Shown here: positions 10,640-23,000 of the stretch, piece by piece
Layout of the letters: each line of letters starts with the position of its first letter
How positions within the stretch are numbered: the first letter of the stretch is position 1
Source of the DNA: Tetrastigma voinierianum
Taxonomy: Eukaryota; Streptophyta; Magnoliopsida; Vitales; Vitaceae
NCBI GenBank assembly: GCA_016808115.1
Contig: JAEQBH010002859.1
Span: 160,218-224,217, forward strand
Reading direction: 5' to 3'
Length of the DNA stretch: 64,000 nt
Made by a program: the position numbers and the translations under genes
Notes under the pieces: generated by a model
Told to the model about the DNA's origin: nothing
What the model saw: the letters and a program-made list of their open reading frames with translations, nothing else
Databases searched by the model: none

Positions 10640-13020
10640 GATGATTTGAATCATTGAACACAATGAAATGTTAGTTTAATAAAGCCAACAGGCTGAATTA
10701 AACCTTTAAAATATAAACCTTACCCTATAGAGTTTCAACTCTAGGATTATGGATTCCCACTCAGGATCAATGATAAGCCAATTATGAAAAAGTCAAGATC
10801 AATGTAGAGTAGGTATGGTGCAGAACCTCTGGATGGGCCAATTTTTATTCACAACCATTTGGGTTTCTTGTCAATTATGGAAGAAAGGAGGTGATGAAAG
10901 TGGCGAAATTTTTTGGGAAGTCAAAGTAAGCTTGAATCAGGGTTATGCGTGTTGCCCTTTGAAATGATGGGAAGAAACCTGGGTGATTTGTTCAGATGTT
11001 TCAAAACTTAATTTGGAAATTGACCTCAGCCATTTTTATTTTTTACCCTCAATATGTTTATTTTTTGCCTGTTTTGACATAAATATCTTTTATATTATTT
11101 TCTTGTAAAAATAATCTCTTATTTTAAGAGATAATGTAAATAAATGAAATTGAAAGTGGTATTTTTATCCAAAATGAATTCTTTTTCAAATAAAAAAAAC
11201 ATAAAAAATGTTAGACTCACAAATGTAAGATTATTTAATGTTTTTTAACTAAATATTTCCAATAAACGATTGCTTAGAAATATATGGTATAGTAATAATA
11301 GAAGACGTTTCTTATGTATTGTTTGATGTATTCCTTAGGGATTTGGTGATAATTTCTGGAAGCAACTGTGAGTTAGCATTACGTTTATAATTAAAGAATA
11401 ACAAGTGGCTCAAACATTTAAAAGGTTATTTAATATTTTTAACTAAATATTTCAAGAAACTAGCTAGCAGAAATATGGTATAGTAATAATGAAGACGTTT
11501 CTTATGTGTATTGTTTGATGTATTCCTTAGAGATTTGGTGATAATTTCTGAAAGCAACTGCTTGATTGGCAATTGTGTTTATAATTAAGCATAACAACAA
11601 GGGGCTCAAACATTTTTTTTAACCTAATTGAATGGATATGATTATAGCCCTGTTCAAACATACTACTTGATAAATTAATTTCCCGATTATAATCCCATTT
11701 TTTTAATCCTAATTTTCCAAAAACAATCCTATTTTAATTGTTTTAACATTGTTCAAATATAAAAACATGGGTATTTCAATGTGAAAATTAAGTGTAGACA
11801 CGCTGTGTTCTACATTTAATTTTCACTATTTATATTGTTATAAGGTAGTTGAGTCTTGACTTTTTGTTTGGTATTACTATATTAAAGTTTTATGCTTACA
11901 CTGATTCAGAAATTGCAACCACGTTACCTAGCTTTGAATTTTCTGAAAATTTGTCCTTTTTATTTATGATTTTTTATTTTTTGGGGGGGCTCCTTCAGGT
12001 CAAAAGTTTGCCTGTCATTCATAACCGTGGTTATTTATTCTTGGGAAAATGGAAGCATTTATTAGGGTTTTTAGAATCATTTCGGGAAACTTGTGTTTGT
12101 GTCAAAATATTAGGAAAATTGAAAACAAGATTCTCTTTTTACATGAGTATACTTTGAGAAAAAATAATTTGGACCAGGTACTTACAAAAAAAAAAATTCC
12201 AAAATACCCCTAAATATAAATCCTACCACTTTGGATGGTTCTTCTTCTTCTTTGAAGAAAAACCTTGAATATTTTCATCTTCTTCCTTCTTGGATCGTTC
12301 ACAACATTCAGCCACATTTTCTTATTCTTCCCTCCGTCTCATCGCTTTCCTTGATTTATTTGAATATAAGCTAATCCTCAAAACCCTAACATCTTATGAA
12401 ATACATCTTTTTTTTCTTTCTCCTTGTATCCTGGCCTTATTTACAAGTCCCGCATTGGCCACTTTGAAGTATATGGAAGGCAATTCCAAAACTCTAAAGC
12501 GTTTAGTTGCGAAAATTTTATTTCTATCGAAATTCGAATATGAAATTTTGATGTATTAATCTTTAATTTTCATTTTCGAAAATCGTTCCATTACTTGAAT
12601 TTGGTTGAAAATAGATTTTCATTTTCAACCCCATTTGGTTGAATTTGGATTTGGTTGAATTTAATTCGAAGAAGCAAGGAAAGCGAACTACCCTTGTTTT
12701 CGATTCATATAAAATGTGAAATAATTAGGGTCGTTTCTTTGTTTTGAAATTTGTTTCGTCTTATTCTCGTAATGGCAGTTTTCCTTGTTTAGTTTGAATA
12801 GAAAAGCAGAGAAAATTTCTCTTAGAGTATAACATCTTCTTCTTTTTCCAAAATTCTAACATCTTCTTCTTCTTCATGGAAACACCTCTTCCTTATTAGA
12901 ACACCCATCCCGAGATTTCTATGGGAAAGAATATAGCTTCCTCACGAGATTTATGTTTCAATGTGTCAATGTTAGTTGTCTGGTATACTGGACGAGCTTC
13001 CTTATTTTTTTAAATGGGTA
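10640..13020. other. AT-rich intergenic DNA
   Basis: It contains the extensin promoter region, a tandem duplication (listed separately) and short ORFs at 11849-12157 and 12290-12559. Those ORFs have no recognisable domain and a composition no different from the surrounding DNA. I see no gene here. Confidence 0.5.
11225..11612. repeat. Tandem duplication of about 190 bp
   Basis: Copy 1 is about 11225-11422 and copy 2 about 11423-11612. Both read from ATTATTTAAT through GGTATAGTAATAAT, GAAGACGTTTCTTATG and GATTTGGTGATAATTTCTG to GGCTCAAACATTT, with scattered substitutions and small indels. Confidence 0.85.
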
Positions 13021-14610
13021 CCACCATAACATACTAAGGATACTACCATAATGTGCCGGGGGTACTATCTGGTACTAATATAATTAAACATTGTCAATAC
13101 CCCCCATAACATACTAGGAAATTTCCAACACCCAACATATTGAGGTACTCTTTATAATGAAAAAATGGGGAGAAAAATGGCAAAGACCCCAAACGAACGC
13201 ACAAGCGGACGATAACCACGTCTAGTTGGTGCGTCCAAACGACCATTCGAATGATAAATTTTGCGTTTTGGTTGTCCATGTAAAGTGTTATGGTAGTACT
13301 GATGCTTACATGGTGGTACCCTAGTATCTGATGTCTTTCAATGCAACAACTTATGCCAACCAGGGACAAAACTTATTCAAACCAATTGTTTGACTAATTA
13401 CAAACCTAGGAACGGAATAAAAACTTAGTTTACATATTTGTATGGGGTTTTAAGAAAGTGTTTGTTATGGAGTACCAATTCGACTTCAATGATGTAATGT
13501 TATGGTAATACAATGTTATAGTTGCCGCGACATGCTTCACTGAGATGTCGCATGGAACGATGTGAGCATTTGGTTTTCCAACAACATCATGAGTTGATGA
13601 CATACTTACTCTCATTATTCCCAAATAGTTCTCCATAGCCATGAGTTAAGATTAGTTAGTAGTTGATGGTTAGTAGGTTGATTGTATTAGTTTGTTTTCA
13701 AACAATAATTTGAAGGGATGTTTTGTTGGCTGATGTTGAAATCAGGCTTGATATATTTTGTGATTAAAACTTGAAGCAAAATTGTGAATTTTCATTCATA
13801 TCAAGTAAAGATTATAGTCAAGCTTCATTCCCTAAACATGATGATACCATTTCAAGCAAATAATTCATACAATTTGGTGAAGGCATTAATACTATTATGA
13901 CCCAGATAACGAAACAGATGTGCATAGCACTTCAACACTTCTCCATTTGTTTATTGTCTTCATGTCTACAATTAGGAGTAAGGAAAGATAGTCCAACAGC
14001 AGATCCATTAGGTCTCTTCCATATTGGTGGATATAGCACCCATGATCGTAAAGCTTCATCTCAGGAAGTGTAGACTTTGTATAGTCCCTTTGTAGAATAT
14101 CACCCTTCTTTGACATTCAATCCATAAATCACATACTCCGTTTTCCTGTAACAAAATCTGATATAATAATAGTTTGTCATTTTCTACTTGGAGTTTACTT
14201 TCAAACATAACTACTATGTAATCCATAGTAAGTCAAATATTAACCAAAGTGTAAAGTCTTTATGGTGAGTATCCCTTGTATATTATGGTAGTATCACTTT
14301 GTCGAATAATTGGTAACAAATGGCTTTGACTCATTCTGACTATATAATATATAACATGTATGATATAATTGTTTGTATGGGATCTTAAGCCCTTTTTGTT
14401 CATTTGCCCATTTTTTCATTATGGTGAGTACAGGATAGTCTGCCAGAGTATGTTATGGTAGTACTTACAGTATGTTATGGTAGTACCAATGAAAACCTAT
14501 GAATGCAATAAAAACTATGGGATTTTAAGGATGTGTTTCTTATTGTAGTACCGATTAATATATAATGCAATATAATGTTATGGTAGTACCAATTTCACTT
14601 CAATGATGCT
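13020..14610. repeat. Dispersed GTATGTTATGGTAGTAC motif cluster
   Basis: The core TGTTATGGTAGTAC and close variants recur at about 13027 and 13100 (inverted), 13286, 13463, 13495, 14283, 14451, 14471 and 14574. Two larger units (13463-13500 and 14574-14612) share an extended similarity including ACTTCAATGATG. Short minus-strand frames lie here (13094-13369, 13430-13642, 13895-14116); none shows a family I can name. It looks like the remains of an internally repetitive transposon. Confidence 0.55.
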
Positions 14611-15180
14611 AATTCATTCTAACTAGTGCTCTTATTCATTACAAAGAAAAAGTAGAATAAAAATGTAATGTACATAATGTATGGAGGTTTTGACAATTTC
14701 AAAAGAATATCTTATATACATTACCGTTGAAGAATATCAATACATTCCTCATATATTATCGACACTTCACTTCCATTTTGAGGAAATGGATGACATCCAA
14801 TGCATCTATTTTCAAAAATAATTTTACAAACAAATCTTACTAATTGTTTTAACAAAATTTTAGTCTGAAATTTCTTTAGGCACAAATTTTGTTTAAGAAA
14901 ATTAAATATAAAAACATTTTTAGTTTATCATCCATACAGAGCACAATTATATTTCAGTGCAAAAAAGTTTTAAAAATAGGTCATATCTAAATAAATAAGT
15001 AAAAATATTTAAATTTATTCTAAAACATACCTTATCGCTATTTCTTTTGTCATTTCTTAATATTGAAACATCATTCCCTTGGTTATCATAATAATTAATT
15101 GATCTACTATATATTTATTGAATCCTAATGTCACGAATAACATTTTTCTTTAAACACTAATGTGGTAATTAAGAGTGACC

Positions 15181-15322
15181 TTCCATATGTCTAGCTCAAT
15201 TGGTAGAGCATTCAAAATTTAAAAAGGTAGGACATCCCCGGAGGCGAGGGGTCTCAGGTTTGGGTCCCAATGGGGACAGTTTATTACATTGTAACAAAGT
15301 GCTTATTTGTTAAAAAAAAAAA
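15181..15322 (+). mobile_element. tRNA-derived SINE
   Basis: An RNA polymerase III A box (TAGCTCAATTGGTAGAGC, 15192) and a B box (GGTTTGGGTCCCAA, 15257) stand at tRNA-like spacing. They are followed by a short body and an A-rich tail ending near 15322. The head does not fold into a complete tRNA, so this is a SINE and not a tRNA gene. Confidence 0.75.
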
Positions 15323-15769
15323 GTTACATTACCTTTGTCATCTTGGTTTGAAATCACTCATTTCATCGTTTCTTTCCTAAATCTAGATTTTCTTTTCCAA
15401 TAAAGTAATTTCTTCCACACCGATATGAGTTGCCTTTGTTTTTTTTCAGTATTTATCGCTAACCTATTACGACGGATAGCTGAGCATCGATCGCTTCTTC
15501 ACGAGTTATGGCGTTGACAGTTCAAATGGCAAAGTTCGATCCGACATAATCATCATATCAAATCTTGTTTGTCAATATGTTGCAGATCTAAAATCTTAGG
15601 TATTCTAGACATTTTTGGATTATCATGTGTGATCTTAGCCAGTGTTTCTTGTCTTGCCGGATGTTGCGTCGTCATAAGTTTTAGAACTTTTGAATCTGTG
15701 TTTCTATTGATTGTATTGCTAACCTGAATTAATAAATTTATCTCTTCTAAAAAAAATGACTTTACCTAC

Positions 15770-15905
15770 CAATCATGTTTAGCTCATGTGGTATAACACT
15801 CAACGTTTCAAAAATACAAGACATAAGAAGGGGAGGGTTCTCAGGTTCAGTCCTAATGGGGACAGTTTACTACATTTTAACTAAAGTGTTTATATATAAA
15901 AAAAT
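15770..15905 (+). mobile_element. tRNA-derived SINE, diverged second copy
   Basis: The A box is TAGCTCATGTGGTATAAC (15780) and the B box GGTTCAGTCCTAA (15844). The body GGGGACAGTTTACTACATT is nearly identical to that of the copy at 15.2 kb. It ends in an A-rich tail near 15905. Confidence 0.75.
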
Positions 15906-17000
15906 AGAAATAAAAAGTGGCCTTACCTTTTACTCTCTCGCCAAGCAAGGGAAATGGGAAGAAAAGAGTTTCCATCTGATACTGAAACGCATAAGCAATA
16001 TTCGTAACATATTGCCGTGAAAACTGGCTAAAATCACGGTCCTAACCCTTCCATCAGCACACTTTTAGGCTTAATTTACACCGCACTATTGAAATTAATC
16101 ACTTTGGATAACTCCAAATAAAATTGGGATCCTAGAGTTTTATCATTTTCTTCAGTCAAATTGAAACTCTTTAATCAAACAAAACATCATTCGCATATTA
16201 TGAAACTATTGTTCAAACCAACCATTTTAATATGTGTATCATATATAGAAGAAAGAAAAAAAATTCTAAACAGGTTTTTAAAATGCAGTTACAAGCAAAT
16301 TTTAAAAATTAAAAATAAAAAGACAAGGCATGAGAAGGAAAGCGATCAATTTTGAAATATAGTTTGAACATAGGCACCCAAACATGTACGTTCGCAGCTA
16401 AGAGTTCATTTTAAACCAAACTCATAGGTCCTGTTTGGTTGCCTGTTTTCTAAAATTGTTATAGAAAACAGTTTTGAAAATACAAAAACCATCATATTAG
16501 TGTTATCTGAAAAAACATGGGTTTTGGTGTTCTCAAAGAACCAAATAAATTTTTAGCGTTTTCTGTGTTTTAGAAAAAAAAATTGTTGTTGAAAATAGGA
16601 ACCAAACACGTTGTTTGTGAGAGGATAAGGCATGAATTAGGCCCGTAAGGTAACTCCAAAGATCATGCATGATCCACGTAACAGACCAAAGATCATTCTA
16701 ATCGCCAGTAGAAATCATGAGTGGTATTTCCATGATAATAAGCTTCTACAGCATAAGCACATTCAAAGCTATCTAGCTCACTAGAAAACTCCCCATATAA
16801 ACCCACAATACAAACTAGGAGCCATCCCCCCCCATACAGAGTTTACAATCTTCATTTATTATAAAAGCTAATATGTGATGGTTATATAGTAAAAGAAAAA
16901 AAAAGTGGAAGAATGAAAGGAACATATGCTCCGTGTAAGAAAGAAACCCAAACTCTCAAAGAAAGAAAAAAATGAAGCTTTCTCTATATGCTCACCATTG
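15906..17000. other. Intergenic DNA downstream of the BIG BROTHER-like gene
   Basis: AT-rich, with no supported gene. A low-complexity (C)n run lies at about 16827 and an A-rich tract near 16894. The 3' UTR of the minus-strand gene ending at 17008 should lie in its right part. Confidence 0.4.
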
Positions 17001-17782
17001 TTATTTGTCAATTTTTTGGTACTTCACCAAACACCTCAGTGTAACAAATGGGGCAAGCCTGGGAAAACACAACAGTGTGTAGTCAGCAACTGATACGCTT
17101 AACCCACTCTCTAGCAAATTCTCTAAAAGATAGATAGTTTAGAAACAAAATGTTCTTACCTTGTTGATTGTAAGCCATCTGGAACCACAGGGAGCGTGGT
17201 AGACATGTTTGCATGGAAGAGTGATCAGCCGGTCCCGTCTTTACTTATTGTTGGCAAATCACATCTGTTCTAACAAGGAAACATATCTGAGACTAGGTGA
17301 ATATAAGTTGCCGATAGGGGAAGAAAGAATAATAGAGAGATTGAATGTTCTATAAATTTGAAGTCATTTTCTAAAATATAAAGCAGCAAAAAGCTTAACT
17401 TTTACACTCTGCTTTTTATATAGACACCATTGTAAGATTTTGATGATCACCATGGAATGGTTGCCTTACCAACCAGACATTTCCTTAGGTGTGGAGCAGA
17501 CTAAGTCACTTGCATTTTGCTATTGAATTAAAATAAATAAATAAATAAAAGGATTTAAAAGGAAAAAAAAGGACAAAATATAAATGAGCAAACAAAATAA
17601 ATTACATTTATTTCATATTTCTATCAAAGGGCAACTTTTATTACTCATGAAACTGAAACTCAGCTTAATACAAACGACTAAACGGAAAAATGAAAAAGAA
17701 ATGTGTGTGTGGGTAGTCATGGAAGGCATCATTTTTCTGAGCTTAGAACAAGACCAATGTATATCCAGAAGTCATCCCACAA

Positions 17783-17968
17783 TCACAAATGCATATGGTT
17801 ACCTCTAAGACAAGTAGTCCTTGAGGGTCCAAACAAATCCACGTGAAAAGCTCCAAGAGGTCTTAAGGTAGAAATGAATTTTTTGTTTTTAAAAGATGTT
17901 TTTATTTTCTTTCCAAAGGTGGGTGAGGGTTGGGTTTGATAAGTGGAATCTAGAAATTCTACCCACAT
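17783..17968 (-). mobile_element. Ty1/copia pol fragment in intron 5 of the BB-like gene
   Basis: A 61-codon minus-strand frame contains KIKTSFKNKKFISTLRPLG followed by FHVDLFGPSRTT, the signature between the GAG-pre-integrase zinc region and the integrase core of copia elements. Nothing else of the element is recognisable on either side. It is an old fragment on the same strand as the host gene, between the exons at 18162 and 17264. Confidence 0.75.
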
Positions 17969-18964
17969 TTTGGTGTTCTTCTAAACCACCCTATGTGTTG
18001 ATTCCTCCTATAGGCTATATATCATGTATTGCAAATGGATGAATACATAGGAAGTTCCTGAAATAGCAAATTCTGCCAACATGATTAGATCTATGCTAAA
18101 TTGAAAAAGATGCTATGCTACAAAATTCAGAAAGTCATAGGTAATGAAACCCATATCTCACCTCTCACATCGTGATTTCTTTCTTGTGAAGAATCCACAC
18201 TTGTACTTAGAAATTGGCAGCAAAGAAATAAGTTCTTGAGAAAGACCTCGACTTTGAGTTCCAACTGCCTCGTAACTCAGTAACTCCCTGCATATGATTG
18301 AATATTTGCATCCTAAGTTATTCAAAATATTAAAAGTTTGCTTACACATAGTTTTCTTCTCGACAGACTTGTAAGATGAAAAAGTTAGGATACTTTAATT
18401 ATGCCATATATTCTCACTACATTACTTGGTAAAAAAGAAAAATTTATAGATATCATGGAATTTCCCCACTTCACAGGGGCAAAAATCAAAAGGAAAAGAA
18501 AAACACAGATTTGGTTTATAAAGAAATGTTCTAGTAGTAAGCAAATATATTTGTAGGAATTTTATGAAGCAAACCTCGTAAGTCATGTTATCTAAAGTCA
18601 ATGTTATCTTGCCAAATGATAGCCTGCATTAGTAGACATGAAAGGCAAATGGAATTAATTCCTCTGGATCCTAACTCAGAAGAAAGTATTAAGTGTATAT
18701 TACTTTAAAACAATTTTTTTAAATAATAGTCAAAAATGGTGATAAATAAAATAAGCACCTAATAAAAAGGGGGCACAGCATACTTAGGCAGGAAAATATT
18801 AAAAATTAAAAATTAAAAATTAAAAATAAAAATCATGAATGTTTAGAATGCAATATCTTCTATGTGAATCTCTATATACAACAATCACTGTCTTCCCCAG
18901 TCAACAAAAGCTCAAGCCCAATTTTGTGTATCTAAAGAAAAATAAAATATAAACTTCATGAGGT

Positions 18965-19310
18965 AAATTTCATCTTTCATTTCAATCTCAATTCCTAATT
19001 CTGGTTATACTTGGTAAAACAAATTATCATACAAAAAAAAATTAAGAACTTTCCTCTTCCAACCCCATGCCTCTAGCTAGATCTCTCTCCAAATGATTTT
19101 TTTTTTTTTTTTATAGGTATCTCTCCTAATGAAATTAAATTTCATCTTTCATCTCAATCTCAATTCCTAATTCTGGTTATACTTGCTAAAAGAAATTATC
19201 ATACTAAAAAAAATTAAGAACTTTCCTCTTCCAACCCCATGCCTCTAGCTAGATCTCTCTCCAAATGATTTTTTTTTTTTTTTTTTTGATAGGTATCTCT
19301 CCGAATGAAA
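18965..19310. repeat. Tandem duplication, 172-bp period
   Basis: Copy 1 starts at 18965 and copy 2 at 19137. They share CATCTTTCATTTCAATCTC, CCTCTTCCAACCCCATGCC and a poly-T run of variable length, with few substitutions. The duplication lies inside the large second intron of the BB-like gene. Confidence 0.9.
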
Positions 19311-20283
19311 TTATATTGGTCTTTCTCCATTCTTGGCAATTCATTGTAAATACGACAACATGTAAAGAAGCAAGTCTTTGTTTATCAAATTTACTTCAAG
19401 AATAGTGCAAAATAAATTCTCAATTCGTAGAATTTTGCTTCGTCGGTTGAGTATACCATGAGATAGAATAAGGAGATGAGATAACATGTAAATGTGATAA
19501 GTAATGGGATAAGATAAGTTATCTCATCACTTATCATATCTCATATTCAATGAAATAAAGAATAGTATGAGTGGTAGGATAACTTATCAAACCTCTTTTG
19601 ATAATTCTAAGCTAAAAGATGGAAAGTGGATCATAAATTTATCCATTTCATCCATCTTCTTCATTTTATTTTTTTTTATAATGGTAATTCTGCAAAACAA
19701 AAATTTTTATTTTTTTATCCAACCTCTTTTTTATATCCTGCATTCATGAGATTGAATAATTTTAAGTCGAAATATAGATTATGGAACTTAAATTTATTCC
19801 TTTACCCATTTTCTTCATTTTTCATCTTTTTTCCTTCTTTTTTTTTTATCAGTAAATTTTTCTTCTATTTTTTTGTATTAAGAATTTTGGAAAACCAAAC
19901 TTTTGATTAAAATTATATTTTCAGTTCAAGAACTATTTTGAAAAAAAAAAATGTGTAGAATGCAATCTAAAATAATATAAATACATTTTTTTTAATAAGC
20001 TAAAATAATAAAAATAAATGAGTAATACATTTAACATAATATTTTTGTAATCTAAAATATTTAAAATTTAAAAGGAAATATTAACATAATATGCATTAAC
20101 ATAATATATAATCTAAAATTATTATTGTATATTTATCAATATAACATAGTATTTTTAAAATTTACAAATTTAAAATATTTCAATCATGAAAAAACTACAA
20201 AGGTAGCATTTAGTTTCATTTTCTATTTTATTTTCAAAAATAGAAATTCTGTACAAAATATAAGAATTCTTATATAAAAAGCA

Positions 20284-20606
20284 AAAAATTAACTTGTGTT
20301 CTTAAATTAAAACTCGTTTCAAAATTTTTGAAATTTGAGTAACTAAAAATTCTTTTACTTCTTATATTTTAAAAACTGTTTTCAAGTAAACATTAGTTAT
20401 GCAATATATTTTATTTCTCTAAAATTATCAAATAAGCACATTCCAAAAAATTAACTTGTGTTCTTAAATTAAAACTCCTTTCAAAATTTTAAAATTTTGA
20501 GTAACTGAAAATTCTTTTACTTCTTATATTTTAAAAACTGTTTTTAAGTAAACATTAGTTATGCAATATATTTTATTTTTCTAAAATTATCAAATAAGCA
20601 CATTCC
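20284..20606. repeat. Tandem duplication, 162-bp period
   Basis: The two copies (20283-20444 and 20445-20606) are nearly identical from TTAACTTGTGTTCTTAAATT to ATCAAATAAGCACATTCC. They differ by a handful of substitutions and are intronic in the BB-like gene. Confidence 0.9.
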
Positions 20607-20666
20607 TATAAATCAAATATAAACATAGTATAATATAATAAAATAACCAAGAATATTATATCACAT

Positions 20667-20669
<3 letters not shown>

Positions 20670-20720
<51 letters not shown>
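20670..20720. repeat. (TA)n microsatellite
   Basis: About 25 uninterrupted TA units in the second intron of the BB-like gene. The length is likely polymorphic and error-prone. Confidence 0.95.
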
Positions 20721-20721
<1 letters not shown>

Positions 20722-22904
20722 CCTCCCCCAACACCCAAACCCCAACAATTTTAAATGAGACAGGCCTCAAGACCAGATTGCTTGTTACATATAATTCAAC
20801 ACCTATTTAAAAATACTAGGTGGTACTCTAGTTAATAAAAGATATATTTAAACTGACAAGTTCACCTATATGAAAATATAAAATTTGCTTAAGATGATCA
20901 ATACTAAAGGCTAAGCTCAACCAGGGAATGACTGAAAGAGGACCATTGCAATTTTGATAACTAATGAACATTTGCTCAATGAAAGCATAAACGGGAAAGC
21001 TTGCCTATGCATCTCATGCATGGACTGTCTTTACCTTTGTGCCTGTGTCATATAGGTATTCGTTTGAGGGTGCATGGGACACATGAAGCAAGAAAACATC
21101 ATATCTTGATATATTAAAGAGCATTCAGATACAAACTGTTTCATATTAGAACTGCCAAAAAAAAAAAAAATTAGAACTGCCAATAAGAGAACTCCATACC
21201 TGATAATCCTAGGGTGGGATGATTCCGAGGGCCACATGAAGTTCAAAGGAAATAGAATTAAAGTATACTGTTAAAAAGTTCAAATAAATATTGTATGGAT
21301 GGAAACAGGACAACACCATATTATGACAGTAGCAAGGGCAGAGGGGTGAAAGTCAGCGAGGTATAACAACCAAGCATCCATAAGATTTTTTTTTGATGAT
21401 TAACCAAGCAACCATAAGATGAGTATCAAAAAATCGTTTCACACCATCAACATTTATTTGTAAAGCAGTTCCTGAAACTACTGAATTAGAAAGATTCCTG
21501 TAGCAACTGCTCATCTTGTTCATGTACTTCAGACATGATATCCACCATCCATGGTCTGTGGAAACATCCTTACCATGCAATATGCATCTGTATAAACCTG
21601 AAGATGAGCTAATCAGAGACAATTACTGGAGTTATCAAATTGAATCTTTGCCAACTCCCTATGCAACTCAATCCTAGGTTGTAATAATCGCCTAACAGAA
21701 AAGGAAAGTAATCTACAGAGTAGAGGCTGTTTGGTGGTTTTCATACATGATTTAGTCTCTTCCTAATTCAAATCCATTTATCAGGTTTCGGCTCCATCAC
21801 TATTTTCAGCATGGATGGAAGCCCAGCATATTTACAATTCAAAGTTGGTTGGACCACACGAGCAAAAATGAAAAAGCTGGAAGGAAACCTATAGGCTTGT
21901 GAAAGGCAATTCTCAGTTGCAGGATGAAATCTATTTCCAGCTCCAAAGATGGAAAATAGTTCTTGCAAGTCTAAACACACGAGACAGTGCAGAGGTTTTT
22001 GAACACAATTCTAGAATTAAGTTTCACTAAATCCAGTATCACACACACAACCATGTCAGGTTCAGATTGGTCAAAGACCAACACACTTGCCTCTTATGTT
22101 GAGGTTTATGAACTTCAAGCACAAGCCTTACAGGTCAATAATTTTGACCACAAGGTCCATAATTTTAAAATGCTGTGCGTATCAGAAAAGCTAAGACAAA
22201 ATAATCCCCTAATCTAATGATAGTGATTAGGATGGTCTAGGATTGGGAAAGTGAGTCCGTACAACAATAAAATCAGTACTATAGGCTGGATCTAAACCTA
22301 CAGTGCATGAACATAGCAATCTCTATAAAAGATAAAAAAGTTTTAAAGTTGACTGAGAAAGGAGACTGAAATAATGCACGGCTTGAAGTATGTTAGGAAT
22401 CTCGACAGTTACCTGCTCCACAAGGAAAGCTATTTCAAAAACAACATTTCCCTTATGAAAAAGAAAATGATTCTGTTCATTATAAATCAAAGCTAATGCT
22501 GGTAATGGAACAATGAAGCTGCCACTCTATCAGAATCCAAGAATTAACACATCGGTAATAGTGCAAGAGTGAAACTTTGAGATGATATGCAATGTTAGCT
22601 AAATAATTAACACCTCATAACCCAGTATGCAAGATCTTTTTTCCTTTTGAGCGAGGCAGGTAACTAGCAGTTAGATTTGAGAGAAAGGTGATCTTATTTC
22701 GTTTCTCAGAAACCTTTAAGATTGGTGAATATAAACTTCAGAGAGCTTTCTGAAAAGGTTAAATATTGAAGCTTCTAGACAGATCAAAAAGGGTCATCAA
22801 CAAGATTCTTCCATCTGTGGTTAAATAAGATGATTATCACGTAGAAAACATGAAAAGACTATCCTGCCAAAATGCTTTCTTTATTTGTTTGCAAATATTG
22901 GGAG

Positions 22905-23000
22905 CCAAGCCTGGCTCAAGTGGTAAAGAGTTGGAAGGGCTTGGTGTAGGATGTACCAGGTTCAAGTGGGGACAAAATTTCCCTTAAAAAAGGTTAAGGC
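22905..23000 (+). mobile_element. tRNA-derived SINE
   Basis: The A box is TGGCTCAAGTGGTAAAG (22912) and the B box GGTTCAAGTGGGGAC (22959). A short A-rich tail follows (CCCTTAAAAAAGG). It shares the GGGGACA segment after the B box with the other SINEs. It is intronic and opposite to the BB-like gene. Confidence 0.65.

Noticed and set aside
13895..14116. Possible Ulp1-like protease fragment (LLLIVDMKTINKW)
   Set aside because: Only a short hydrophobic-Asp similarity; the Trp and catalytic residues of the family are missing.
15181..15270. tRNA gene
   Set aside because: A and B boxes are present, but the arms do not pair into a full cloverleaf and an A-tail follows; a SINE is the better call.
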